From contig JAZGTH010000014.1 of NCBI GenBank assembly GCA_036877525.1, forward strand, positions 2,686,001 to 2,750,000: a stretch of DNA of 64,000 nt, in the 5' to 3' direction. Below, piece after piece: positions 12,453 to 24,968 of this stretch. The notes under the pieces were generated by a model. It worked only from the letters and a program-made list of their open reading frames with translations. It was not told the DNA's origin and did not search any database. Each line of letters opens with the position of its first letter. Positions within the stretch are counted from its first letter, which is position 1. The DNA is from Chromobotia macracanthus (taxonomy: Eukaryota; Chordata; Actinopteri; Cypriniformes; Botiidae). The translations under genes and the position numbers were made by a program.

Positions 12453-12944
12453 GCAGTTCACTTTATAAACAGACTTTTCTCCCCTTTGTTCTCTGCTGTC
12501 TTTTATTGGACATGCCATCAGCCAATCAGCGTTGTCATAATATAATTTTTCTTCAGCTCCAAAATGATGGCATTGGCATTTACATCTCAAAACGTTGAGC
12601 TGGGAAATAATGGCAGATTTTAAATTGTGTACCTCCAAACCCATGAATTATATCTTCAAACATGGATGACATTTATTTAAATGAAATTGAACAAAAGCAT
12701 CTACCCACACACTGTGTGAAATGCACTGATGTGTCTTCAGTAAGCACAGTGAAGGTCAACATCACATATTATAATGTTTCCTTATGCGAAATCCCCACAG
12801 CTGCAGGCGTGCTTATAAATGCGATTCCTCTACATTCAGCCTTCAACAACACTCAACAGAGTGTCTCCTATCCATTCAAGAGACCAAAAATAAGTCTTGC
12901 TGTCATGTGGTTTTATTAATGCAGCCGGTTGCAAAAAACTAGTT

Positions 12945-13156
12945 CCCAGCTAACTATTTTAAACTATTTTTTACATATATTATGTGATATATAAAAAGGT
13001 TACTAGGCTACTAACATTACTGCTTTTTACTAACAATATACTTTTTACTAACAAACTAATTTTTTCTACCAACATTACAAGAACTTTTTTGATATGACTG
13101 AGAGAACTTTGAGAGAACGTTAGCCAACATTCTGAGAACTTTCCTTGTTAGCTGGG
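12945..13156 (+). mobile_element. AACGTT-type MITE, left half rearranged (copy 7)
   Basis: Both termini are recognisable (CCCAGCTAACTATTTT and CCTTGTTAGCTGGG). The left half is replaced by AT-rich sequence in which a TTTTTACTAACAA-like word repeats at about 13022-13070, suggesting local slippage of the CTACTAACATTACTGC segment. Confidence 0.8.
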
Positions 13157-14611
13157 CTGCCTCTTGACTGACGCAGAACAGACACTCTCTAACACTTAGA
13201 CAACAGTACAGGCTAATTTAGCAAAAGAACCAGAGTTTGAACAATGGATCCAAATTTGGACTTTGAGAGCACACTCTTCATACTGATGAAATACACCCTT
13301 AGGAAGTTAACTTACTTAAGCCAATGAAACATGGCAATAACATTTCTCATTTCAGGTCTCTGCACTTAAACTTTCAAATCAGTGCAGCGTAACAGTGGAA
13401 TACTGGAAGTTTAACTCCCATTTATTTTCCCCCAATTGGTTTTCAACAATAATAAATAAACCTTTCAAAACAGCTCAGAGATTGTTAAGGGATGATATAT
13501 GTCTCTGTAGAAGCCACAAAACAGTGTGATTTCATTTCATAGCCGAACCCCTGGTGATCAACTACACTACCCATAATGCTGAAGAGAGTCAACTGGACCC
13601 ACCAAATGAAACAGTCACAGAAATTAAGCAGCGGTTGTCCAATCCCATAATGCACTGCAGATAATAGTCAACTCATCATATGATATCATATACTGACCAT
13701 ATATAATATGATAATGGCTTCTGAGTATTTTGCTATAAACTTACATTGTTACATTGTACACTTACAATGTCGAGAACAAAAACATCCAGACACAAAAGCA
13801 AATTTTTCCTTCAGGTCATCTGCCTCACGAGCAATTAATACTGTCTCTCCATGGAGCATTATGATCTCAAGTGCAATTAGCAGTGTGCAATACATGTGTT
13901 ATGTGTAAATTAAAACGTCATGTTTACCTGTACATCCTGTTACCATATTTGGGCACTTTATTATTCTATCTGTTCTGCATACGTCAATATATGTATTTTT
14001 TTTATTTCTACTTGTATTATTATTTTTTTGGTCATATTTCTAGACACTGAAAGTTTCTGTAACCAAGATAAGAAACAATTCGCTTTGTGTGCACATTTGA
14101 CATTAAACTGACTCTGAATCTGAAATCCTTTACAACCATTACTGAGTCTTGGATTCGTGAACAGTGAAACATCACAAGCAGTGGAGTAATGATCAGCGCT
14201 AAGAGCATCTCAGAGGTAAGAGCCCCTGGTGTGATATTGAATTAATGACAGTCGGAGCTGAGGTGAGTAAGAATGTACTTGGAATGCTGATCATAATTGT
14301 TCAGTATCATTAGTGGATTGTTCTTGTTGTCTTTTGCTTTCATGGGGTTTGACTCCAGCGTCACACAATAATTACACAGAACGTGTATCTGTGAAGCTAA
14401 AGAGCGCTCTCCAAACATTATACCAGGAGCTTAAACTCATCAACAGGTTGTGTCCTGGAGGTGGGAAGTTCATTAAGAACCAACTGAATCCAGTGACTGC
14501 GTTGTTTGTCTGTACACGCTGTCTGCTTGGTTTTAGTTCACCATTGAGTTCAACACTTGTCAATATTATTCAGCCCCTTCATAATGGGAACCCACTCATA
14601 TCGTCTACACT

Positions 14612-14760
14612 CTACAAAAGGTTCTTCACAGCGATGCCATAGAAGAACCATTTTTGGTTCCCCAAAGAACCATTCAACCATTCTTTTGTGAAACAGAAAG
14701 GTTCTATGGATGTTAAAGGTTCTTTATGAAACCATACAGCCAAAAATGGTTCTTCTATGA
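14612..14760. mobile_element. AAGGTTCTT-type MITE, internally deleted
   Basis: The unit is built from AAGGTTCTT and AAGAACC words. It opens with CTACAAAAGGTTCTTCACAG and closes with AAAAATGGTTCTTCTATG, which is inverse to the GAAGAACCATTTTTGG segment near 14643. It resembles a common teleost MITE; the central part looks deleted. Confidence 0.7.
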
Positions 14761-15489
14761 GAAATCCTACTCATTTGGCCCAAGGAAGGCAGAGCCCTGA
14801 GCCCTGTAAATTTGAGCGATGACATTTTTTAGCAGTGTATTTATAAAGTTTCAAAAGAGCAGAGTCAAGGAACAGACACACAACTGAGGAAAGAAGACCG
14901 TATCAATGCAGGTGACAAATTACAATGACATTGCTGAATGCACACTACAGAAAAACAATCGATGTTCAATTTCAAACGTGTCATTGGCAAATATGTTTGA
15001 TATAAACGTTAGAGGAACGAATAAGTCTTTGCGATTGCCATTCACAGCGCGTTCGGTTTCACAGAGAGAATGATTATTCAGTCATTTCCAGATCTGTGAA
15101 AGAAACATTCACTGTTTCTTTATATATTTATTTGATGCCAGTCAGAAGGCATGCTCAGTTATTGCATAATAACGAATCTTCTACTGTACCAAAGAACATA
15201 ATACAAAAAACCTCATAGCAGCCATAACTGCAACTCAGATTTCCATTTCACAGAACACCAATATTAAGGCTATATATAGAGACACAGCTGTATGTTTGTT
15301 TCATAATATTGCACAGATTGATTTAATGTTGGCGCATCGTGTGACAACCAGATCTTATATTTACAGCTTTCATAAATCAACGACACTTATTGTCTGACGC
15401 GAATATTTGAATACAATGCAATACAATATGCCCAATGCGGCACTTTAGTTCTATGATTCAAACAAAGTCAAAGCACAGACACATTCTCA

Positions 15490-15572
15490 CCCAGCTAACA
15501 GGGAACGTTTGAGGACATTGGCTAACGTGCCCTAAAGTTACATCAAAGTTATCAAAAGTTCTTGCAGTACAA
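15490..15572 (-). mobile_element. AACGTT-type MITE, 5' fragment (copy 8)
   Basis: It starts with an exact CCCAGCTAACAGGGAACGTT and keeps about 80 bases, to the AAGTTCTTGCAGTA word. The remaining two thirds are absent. Confidence 0.8.
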
Positions 15573-18500
15573 AAAGAAAGCAGTGTTAGGAATTACTTGA
15601 AGCTGATCAAATAATGATAGAATTTCTGAGCAAACAAACGATTCCTTTTACCGATACAGACATGTTGAAAATCAAATCTTAAAGCTAAATTTTGTAAACT
15701 TTTGTTGTATTTTGTTAACAGTTCCAAATGTTTTTTTCAAAAGTTAGTTACTCGGTTAGTTTCCAAGGAGGAGACAACAATGTCAATAAGTACGGTTGAG
15801 ATGAAATATGTTACGAAAAAAATCCAGGTAAATCTCACATATCACAGAATGGTTTCTCATTCAAGCTAAAATGATTATTATACAAATTATACTAAAAATG
15901 TATTATTTATTTTTCTGTATTTAGAACGCAAAATTTGGCACAAATGTCAAACTTCTGCACAAAATATTATTACCTAAAACACATCATTTAAGATGTGCCA
16001 GAAATGTGTCGATTCAGAAAGATGACAATGGTTGCAGAAACAGTTCTATAGTCAGATTCACCGACGGTTTACATCGCTTCTTCACACAGAATGAATGTGA
16101 GATTACTGCAGAGAGAGTAAATCTGCTTCAGCATTGGATGACAGATGCCTAGCACATTTCACAAACAGCTGTTGAATAACTTTCATTTAGGAAAAACTAT
16201 GAATGAATAAATGAAACAGCAGCCACTTAATTATCTGATTTCTTTTACTGGCAACCCACTTTTCACACAGTACGCTGGTTAAAACTCTTGCTAACTGCAG
16301 GATGTTTGGTTAATCAAACTCTTTGCAGCATATGTCCTGTATGCAGGTCGGTGATCTGTGGTCCGTCTCCCTCATCTGAAGTTAAGTCATGTTCCACACA
16401 GAGCAGATAAGCCCCAAGCATCTGAGTCACACTGTTCTTAACCTGTTCCTAACTGTTCTGCATTACAAAAGCATTTGGGAAACACTGAAGTGATGTGTTG
16501 ATCACTCATTGTCTTACACTGTATTTCTGGATATGTTTCTCTTTTAAAGAATAGATTACAGCTGGCAGCATCGAAGCTGAACTGGATTTTTATCAAAGCT
16601 GGGCAAACACTTTATATTTCATACATTATCTATGAGAGTGAAATGTGACTGCACTGTATGAGGCAAGATTTTAAGCAACCTTGGAGCAATAAAATTTTTT
16701 CCTCTAGTCTTTCTTGACATTTCCCAAAAGTAAAGCTGAGGAACTTCAGCTGCAAATAATGTAACTTCATTTAGTGTCATCTGATCCTACATCTAAAAAT
16801 GACCTGACCTAAATGAAACTCTTAAGCTGTTAGATTCTTTTACATAACCTTTGAAATTACATGTTCATGCCACATGATCCATTTGCTAACAGCACTGTTT
16901 TGTTGTGACTTTGATTCCTGAAGGAAATTCTTTTGAATAACACTGCCAGCATTTATATTTACAATAATCTATGCAAGCACACAGCTTTTCTAACATGAAA
17001 TACTAAACACTTGTAGAACTTCTTACTCATCACACACAACAAAGTGTGTTTATCTGATCATCAGTACAATGAGCTACAACGCGTGTGTGATGTTTCTTGG
17101 TTTCTTCTAATTGACACGAGAATCAAAAGAACAATGTTGCGTTTCTCAACACAATCTACATTATCTGCTGGGAAAACCCTCCTGCAAAAGACTGTCTGCT
17201 GCAAACCGCAGAAGAAAAAACTCCCAAATGCATTTGTCTTGTCCTGAAAAATGATCCGCTTCCAAGATATGACGCTCTGCCAAAACCAAAAATGCTAATG
17301 TAAGATCAGCAGCTATAACACAGCCCCTCTGGAATTTCTCTCATCTGCATGACTCTCGAGAGACCGCTGTACATACAGAACAGATCATCTGAGATAATGG
17401 GCTGAAACTCACTGCATTATTTGTACTGAGGGAGTTGCACGTCCTCAGAAACCCGAACCAGTCGGGCATGTCGTCAGCTTCACTGTGCAGACATTTCCTT
17501 GTGGTAATAAAATACGGTGATAACCCTTAACCAGTGCTTTCACCCCCTTCACGTAAGTACACCAGCAGTTCTCTAAAGATATTAAACAGACTGTTTAGTT
17601 TTAGGGTTAGTTGTTTACCTACAAGCTTAATCCAATCAATGTGAAATTGTTTTGCCATTGGGAACAAGAAAGAAATCAACTTGTCTAGATATTTAAACAG
17701 GATAAAAATATAGTAAAAATTAAAGATGAGAAAAATTAAAGACTTTTAACAATTTACTGACCTTTACCCTCTGTCTGTACGGATGTCCTCCCTGTGACAT
17801 CATTTCCTGGTTAAAGTTGTCTTGTCACATGACAACAAAATGGCTTCCTACATGTTTGTTTTCATAGATGACTACACTGACTTAGATTTGGCAGAACCAA
17901 ATATTATTGTCAAATATGAGTAATATTTTAAAACACATTAAGCTGCATTTAAAAGAAATAATACAAGTTTACAAAACTTCTTAAAATTGTAAACAGTTTT
18001 AGCCATTTAATTTTTCTTCATTATGACCCCATTTTAGTTTAAAAAATAAATAGTAATATTTCTGTTAGTAGTTAATAGTAGTTAATAGTTCAGTTTTTTT
18101 AACGTTACATTATTGATCCATTAACATCCGTTCAATAAATGCACTGAGTTGAAAACAACAAACACAGAAAAGTGCAGTTCAGGGACATTGGTTCTGTAGA
18201 CTGGGTTTTGCTCATTACAAGATCTTGCAGCAGGAAAAGATCCACTCAGAACACTCATCCAGACAAAATGGATGAGCGCTAACTGCACTGTCAACAGAAC
18301 AAAAGCAAATGTAATCACAAAGGCCGGCATACTGTGAACACAACAAGCACCAAAGCTCAAGCCAGAAGCATTTCATTCTTCTAAAACTGACCAATCATTT
18401 GCAGTCCATCACTTTTACTGTAAAGAGAAGAAAAGGCACAAAACCTTCAATAGAAACCACAATATGCAGGATCATTTTGTGTTTGTCACTCTTACATTAA

Positions 18501-18592
18501 TAAGGACATTTGGGGGCATTCAGACTCATCCTGGCTGTGTCCTCACTAAACCGAGCTGAAGCAATTTAGAGAAGAACCCACGCCAACAGATC
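15573..18592. other. non-coding, nothing recognised
   Basis: Three kilobases without a repeat family described here and without a plausible exon. Confidence 0.5.
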
Positions 18593-18917
18593 CCCAGCTA
18601 ACAATTTTAGGTTGTAAGAACATTTCCCTAACGTTTCTATTAAGTAACAAAAACATAAAAAAGGTTTAAATGTCCAGTTTTTTAAGACATTGTATTAACA
18701 TTAATTCTTGGTTTTAAGAACATTATTCAACGTTTTTTTAAATTCTGTAACGATTTTAAACTGTTTCACTAACAACTTAAGAATAACGCTTTTGATATAC
18801 ATTATACATCACATTAAAAAAGTTCTACTTGCGTTACTGCAAGAATGCTTTGGATAACTTTGAGAGAACCTGAAGAGAACATTAGCCAATATTCTGAGAC
18901 TGTATCCTGTTAGTTTG
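18593..18917 (+). mobile_element. AACGTT-type MITE, full length (copy 9)
   Basis: Left end CCCAGCTAACAATTTTAGG is exact; the right end is mutated to CCTGTTAGTTTGG. At about 325 bp this is one of the longest copies and retains all interior segments, so it is a good reference for the forward orientation. Confidence 0.9.
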
Positions 18918-19416
18918 GTGCCCAGTTAAAGATATGAATCACAAGTCATCTATAATAGAAACAGATTCATACTCATAATAGTTTCCCCCTTTTTCTTGTC
19001 CTGTCAATGTATGTAAGCAGGGTATTGTACCGACGGCCAGCGAGTGGTGGGCCTGAAGGCTGACACATTCCTGTTTCCTGCCAATCTGTTCTCACTTCCT
19101 GTGAGTCAGGCCCAGCTGACACAGACAACCGGGAAGAGAACAGAGAAAAGCCTCAGATCAGCTCACCAGTCACAATCATTAAATACCCAACTAATGCGGC
19201 AGCACAACCCTGCCTCAGCACCACTATAATCTTCACTGTAAACTGTGTTGTGGAGGAGCACTCTCACAATAGATAAGATAACATTTAACTACACTAACGT
19301 TCTAACGTATAAACCAACGTTCAGTTGAACTGAAGGTTGTACCAATACAACACATTAATATGGAATTCAACTCAGGTGTGCTGCATCACCTTTTTACAGT
19401 CGCTTAAAAAAAAACT

Positions 19417-19660
19417 TAAAGCTACAATCCATAACTGTTAAAATGAACAAAAATCAATTATTGAGCAAGTACATGACAGATCTGTGTTCAATACGATCTC
19501 CACAATCTCCAGATCCTTTGTTTGTATCTTGTTCTTACAGCAGTTGTTTCATTTTTAACTTGTTATCCATGTTAAGAAAATAACTCTGCAAGTAACCTGC
19601 AATTTTATGTTTCAAACAGAGATGGCAGCAGAGAGGCAGAGGTTACGAATTGTAGCTTTA
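19417..19660. mobile_element. TTAAAGCTACAAT-type MITE, full length
   Basis: A 244-bp unit opens TTAAAGCTACAATCCATAAC and closes GGTTACGAATTGTAGCTTTA, forming imperfect terminal inverted repeats. The interior word GAGCAAGTACATGACAGATC recurs in the other copies at 37, 42.8, 44.6 and 60.1 kb. Confidence 0.75.
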
Positions 19661-20617
19661 TCTTATCCGGTCATATTCACAATATATTTGATACACTTTG
19701 CATAAAATTCACTTTGCATTTGGTGACAAAGGAAGTCCTGAAGGTCACATTTACGTCTTCTAAAGGAGGCAGGAACTCAAAGAGAGATTGTTGGAGACTA
19801 AAGCTAGAATTGCATCACCTGTCCTCACAGCAGCCGGAGGACTTGATCATGATGGATCTGTTAAGGAAGCGCTCTCTTAAAGAGGAAATGTTGTAACCAC
19901 CAGGGGTTTGAATGGCTCAGTTGTGGAGAGTTGTGATGAATGTAGAGGGTGATGATGTGGGTCACTCCTGGAGAGGTTTTGTTGTCAAAGGTCATTAGAT
20001 GTAACACCACCTCCAGATGAGCTATATTCCTGCAATTTTTCTGAAAATCTGAGGTTGCCGTTATGTCAGAAGAGCACAAAAGCCCATTTATGGTGTTTAC
20101 TTTCTAAAGCAGAAATGCTGTCTTTTACTTTTGGTAAGACACAGACAGAAGTTTGTTTGGATCGATCGTTGTTTGGGTCTCCTGAGTACCTGAAAGTCTG
20201 CGTGATCTTACACAACAGTGTCTACCGAAGCTGATAATGTTTGAGAATCTCAATGTAATGCTAAACTTACTTTTGTTTCAATTCATATTCAGTTTAAACC
20301 ACATGTAAATCTATATTTGAATAGCTGTTAATGGAAAAAAAAAAAACATTTGTTCATGTCTTAACTAAATACCTGCATCTTAAATCTCATATTTGGAAAT
20401 TGCCTGGCATGTCAGTTTTCCTTTATTACTGTCGTCATTAGGAATAATGACAATTATAATAATGACTGAGGAATTGTATTATGTGGGGGGGTCATGCAGC
20501 AGGATCATATCCGACGCTTTGCGCCTGTACACCGTTTACAACACTGATGGTAACCGCGATCCCTGCTGAACTTTACGAGACCTGATCGTTACCATAAATG
20601 ATGCAAAAAGACGTGAT

Positions 20618-20618
<1 letters not shown>

Positions 20619-20654
<36 letters not shown>
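20619..20654. repeat. (CT)n microsatellite
   Basis: A pure CT run of about 34 bases, 1 kb from the candidate first exon. Confidence 0.95.
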
Positions 20655-20656
<2 letters not shown>

Positions 20657-20829
20657 CTGTATAATGCACAGATGCATTGTATTAAACTATAGAGTAATCC
20701 AGCCGCAGTCCCCTATAATGAATTATTGCGATGTTAAATCACCGACTCGGTCTTGATTTAAATGTCTTGGTGAAACTCTTAACACGGTAATGTTGGAAAC
20801 GAGTACCCTGAAAGCGACAGATGTCGCCC

Positions 20830-20965
20830 TGAGATTGAACCTGAAACGTCAAGCAAGCAGCAGCAGCAGCAGCAGCGAGAGGGTCCAAACCGATGCGCCA
20901 CCAGTCGCGCATGCATAAACCTGCAACTCAATGCGCGCCGTGGCGCAAAGGGCGCTCACCGATGC
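20830..20965. promoter_or_regulatory. short CpG cluster in the first intron of the candidate gene
   Basis: About a dozen CpGs occur in some 80 bases, including GCGCGCC and repeated GCGC words, next to a (CAG)n run at 20860-20877. It lies about 0.7 kb inside the presumed first intron, downstream of the minus-strand donor at 21707. It could be the shore of the same CpG island, an intronic regulatory element or a separate first exon. No ORF of note is present. Confidence 0.3.
20860..20877. repeat. (CAG)n microsatellite
   Basis: Six CAG units within the short CpG cluster. Confidence 0.85.
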
Positions 20966-21559
20966 CAATTCAATACTGTTTATTTGTCGTTTGCATGACT
21001 TGATAAAGCAATCCGCAATGTAAAACATCAGGCTGTTTATTGCCGGGATAACATCCCATCCTGTTCGTTTTTCTCCTACGATAATAGCTGATATATTACC
21101 ATGCGTAAACAGCTGAATACGGATCGTGTAAATCCAGGATGTGGGATTTGGGGTGGAAGAAGCTTCATAGTTAAAAATTAAAAGAGATGCGAATTACAAG
21201 TGATCCATACAAGACAAAAAGCACTTTATCATAAATACATCCAGTGCAGAGCTGGACTCGATTAAAAACATAATTATCTTAACCAAACTTACACTTGGCT
21301 CAATAAACAATAAAATGAATAGGGACGACACATCTGTGGCTGTGATATAACATGATAGGTAATATGTTAATGTGATCAGGGTTAAATCAACACTATACAC
21401 GGACAGCCTCACTGCGCTCTTGGCAGTAATGCGTTCAGCCTCATTTACTCCCGAGCGTCAGATTATCCAAATGTCCCGCTGATTTCCAATGTGCAGCTAT
21501 CAGACATCAACACAATTATTAACACAATCTGTGTCCTTTCTCAGAAAACACTTCCCAAT

Positions 21560-22110
21560 GCTTCCAGGCGAAGCGGCACGGCTAAGGGAAGCGTCGATGT
21601 CCTCAAATTCAGACGACAAAACTAATCGGTGCGTTGCGTAAAACGCGTAATGCGGAATGCATTGGACGCTTTAGCGCACCGCGCACGGAAATTGATCAGT
21701 ACTCACCGACGGCTACTTGCAGCAGATCAGCGCAGAAGAAGAAACACAAAGACAAGACGGTCATCTTTCCCATATTTTGCAATAACTCCCAAACTCCATT
21801 GGCGTTTACAGGCTCTCCGGGACCTCGCCGCGTAATTTCCACCTCTCCAAAAGGATGCGATCCCACGAAGCGGTCATGATGCTGCCCGAGAGTCGGAGGG
21901 AGAAAATGAAGTGAAAACAAACGCGCTTCACAATACGGCGGTGGATGAGGATTAAAACAGATATGGATCTGGATGAAAATCTCTCTCTTTCTCTCTCTTT
22001 CTCTCCCTCCCTCCAGAAACAGAGACGAGTCGCTCGTGATTTTGATTTCACACAGTTCCTTAATCCCACCCTGACTCCAAACCCCTCCAATCTAATTCTG
22101 TCCACTAAGC
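21560..22110 (-). promoter_or_regulatory. CpG-rich promoter and 5' UTR candidate
   Basis: CpG dinucleotides cluster from about 21560 to 21960 while the flanks are AT-rich and CpG-poor. The block encloses the candidate minus-strand first exon. A CT-rich stretch at 21980-22016 would read as GA-rich on the minus strand, a common feature of fish 5' UTRs and core promoters. No TATA box was identified. The transcription start is not located, so the outer limit is approximate. Confidence 0.4.
21707..21773 (-). CDS. candidate first coding exon with signal peptide, product not recognised
   Basis: On the minus strand an ATG at 21773 has A at -3 and G at +4, a strong Kozak context. It opens a 22-codon reading frame beginning MGKMTVLSLCFFFCAD and continuing LLQVAV, which has the basic-then-hydrophobic form of a signal peptide, although the internal Asp is unusual. 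A second in-frame ATG lies at 21764. The frame runs into GTCG|GTGAGT, an excellent splice donor after 21707, leaving a phase 1 split codon. The block is CpG-rich, unlike most of the window, as expected at a vertebrate promoter and first exon. The frame is open upstream to about 21920 without another ATG. I do not recognise the protein; a secreted or cell-surface protein is the inference. No second exon could be identified downstream (below 21.7 kb), so a long first intron must be assumed. It could also be a chance ORF in a CpG island. Confidence 0.42.
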
Positions 22111-24391
22111 CGATTTATTCCTGCAGGATTTGTCCCCATTCAGAAAAGGTTTTTAAAGATCATTATAGGCATACACGGTGAGATGCTGTAGCCTGCATTA
22201 ACTGCACTGAAACTGGAAAGATTAAGCGTTTGAAATACTTCCAGAGAAAAACAGCGTCACCCAATGAATGTTGAAATGAACCCTGTTGGGTCTCCATGAG
22301 GACCTGAAGTTGTTATGTAGGTACCATCAGCAAGCAGACGATTTGTTTAGCTTTATAATAAACTGAAAAATGGGATTTCGTGATGAATAGAGCTTGAACT
22401 TGAACTTGAAAGCTGCAATCCGTAAATCTTTTTGGTTAGAAACTAACCAAAATAAAACAAAGACTTTTATACTAGCGGTTATTAACAGTGTATTCCATCC
22501 CCTCACCCCAGCCTAAACCTAACCCTCACAGAAACCTGTGAATTTTCATTGCATTGCTTGAATTTTCATTGCATTGTCTCCACAATGCTTGAAAAATGAT
22601 AACACACACACACACATTTAGGTCCCTACTTTACTTTTATCAGCTGAGCAGTGCCAGGCAGAACATGGTGTCACTCAGCTCTTCTCTGCCCTCATCAGCC
22701 CTTCCATAAGGTGCGCGTGTGCTCTCACAGTCATAACAAGACCCTGGGTAAACCTCTTTGTTGATTTATGAGACGGTGTCCTGTGACATGGGAAAGTGAA
22801 GACGGGGAGATGAGCAGTGGAAGTGAGGCCTCAAAAACAGTCAAAGACAGCCCTTCAGCAACCACCCTGCTGGAGACGAACCAGCCACATTGTTTTTGTT
22901 GCAGCATGAGCTGGCAGCCATGCAGTGGCTTGCAATACTAATGCGACATTGCACATCTCTAGAGGCCAGCGTCAACAACAATTTACTGAAGCAGCAGAGC
23001 CCAGCATGTTGCTGTCCATACAGCACCTGCCCACTAAACATAGCAAGACCTCTCCCCTCTACAGAGGCAGACACACCTTACACTGTTGGCATATTGGCCT
23101 AATCTTTTCTTTAGACTTCTTTAGTGCTGTGGATGTTAGGCAGAAGTTAAGAGCAAATTAAGGACACTAAAGTGAAGGTTCTCGGTTCAATAAACCTTAA
23201 ACTGGTGTTTAAGTTTTGACTGTTAGTCTGACAGACAGCTCGGCAGAGTCTCCCAGACAAAAGACAGATAAGCACGGCTGAAGAATGAATCTCTTTTTCT
23301 TGCACTTTCTCTTGTGGCAAGCTACCTAAAAAGACCATCTGAGATCAAGATACAGAAGAAACAAAAAGTAATACTAAACTGACCAATGGGAGTAACAGCA
23401 TAAATAATGTCAACAAATAAAATGTCATTGAGCTTTTGGTCCTTGAAAGCGCTCAGTCGTTAAAGTTACCCCTTTACAGAAGTTTTTGTCACATCTAATA
23501 TCGTCCTGTCAGGGAGAAAGGTGCTAACTGGCCCCTCTCTAACTGATTCAAACAACATTTACTAGTTGTCAAAGTCGATTAGCACAGCCCTGTTGACACA
23601 GGTTGTGTTTACTAAGTAAAGAAGGTTACAAAGTTTATCCTGGATCATAACAGGCTAAAAATGTAGGCAAAAAAGTGGTTCTGCAGAATGGGAAACATAC
23701 ATTCATTCTGTTGAGGGAAAGTCTGATCCTAAAAGCCCACATTTTCCTTTAGGGCATCTTGTTTTTTTTAAACCACCTTTATTTCAGCATTTTTCGAGAT
23801 GTCACAGTTTTCAACAGTTCTTTTTATTTTCTGATAAAGTTTCTTTTTTATGTTTAAGGGCAAACTTGATGAGAGAGAAGATCCTGTGAGAAATTATATA
23901 ACACAAAACCACATATAAATACAAAAGCACAGACTGAACTGAGCCAGAGGGGCCATTTTTTAATATGTGTTATCTCCCTCTAGCCTGCATGACTGTCTAT
24001 TTTTTAGATATTTGTTCCAGGTAGCCTGGCAGGAAAACAACATGGTGGCGACATTCCACTAGGAATATTTTGGGACAACGCAGCTTTTTGCACTAATGGA
24101 AACTAACTTTCAAACACGTATAACACATTTATTTTTCCCCACTTTTCTTAGCTTTGTCTTTGGGAAATAAAGATTTTCTTATTCAATACATTTTTTTTCT
24201 TATTTTTGGCTCAATGAGTTTAAAATAATATAAAAACTATTGAAAATATTATTGCAATGCAAATGACTGATCTATAGGGACATCTCGAGATCAAATGTTC
24301 TTTGCCTATATAAAAACTGTATGAGACATGTATGAGATTCCTGGGGACTTTTTTAAGATAGGAAAAGCATAAAACTTAGGACAAAATCTAT
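22111..24391. other. non-coding, upstream of the candidate minus-strand gene
   Basis: AT-rich apart from mixed composition at 22840-23100. Only the 20-bp duplication at 22538 stands out. Confidence 0.5.
22538..22579. repeat. 20-bp tandem duplication
   Basis: GAATTTTCATTGCATTG is present twice in direct succession, separated by CTT. Confidence 0.85.
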
Positions 24392-24452
24392 ATTTACATT
24401 TATGCATTTGGCAGATGCTTTAATCCAAAGCATTACAGTGCACTAAGGGTTA
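24392..24452 (-). mobile_element. SINE 3' tail fragment
   Basis: TTACATTTATGCATTTGGCA then GATGCTTTAATCCAAAGC is the reverse complement of the tail of the SINE at 25752-25897. No tRNA-like head is present nearby. Confidence 0.65.
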
Positions 24453-24600
24453 ATTCATTGCTCTGCTTAATCTCACTGCTGTATAAAGAGACACACAAAA
24501 AAATCTCACTTCTTATACATTACTGGAATATTGAATATTTATATAGGGACATCTCAAGATCAGATGTCTCTTTCCCCTTTCTGTAAGTCCTTTGCTTGCA

Positions 24601-24605
<5 letters not shown>

Positions 24606-24634
<29 letters not shown>
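24606..24634. repeat. (CT)n microsatellite
   Basis: A pure run of TC units after GCACAGA. Confidence 0.9.
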
Positions 24635-24639
<5 letters not shown>

Positions 24640-24915
24640 GTTATCATAACTGTATAAGAGAGCTTGTCATTTTCTGCATTCTCTCCCTTGTATTCTCTCT
24701 TGCATCCTTGTCACCCAGCTGCCCTACAGTTTACACTGATAGTAAGCAATAACAGTGCAATGGCCTGTGTTAACTCCATTAATGAATAAAAAGTGTTCTG
24801 CAAATTCAGCATGCTTTAATTTTCTACTACTGACAAACTGAGATAATAGCAAGGCACACTAATGGGTTTATAGCTTATTTTCTTATTAAATTAGGGCCTT
24901 CTTTCCATACAATGT

Positions 24916-24916
<1 letters not shown>

Positions 24917-24965
<49 letters not shown>
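24917..24965. repeat. (TA)n microsatellite
   Basis: A pure TA run of about 48 bases. Confidence 0.95.
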
Positions 24966-24968
<3 letters not shown>

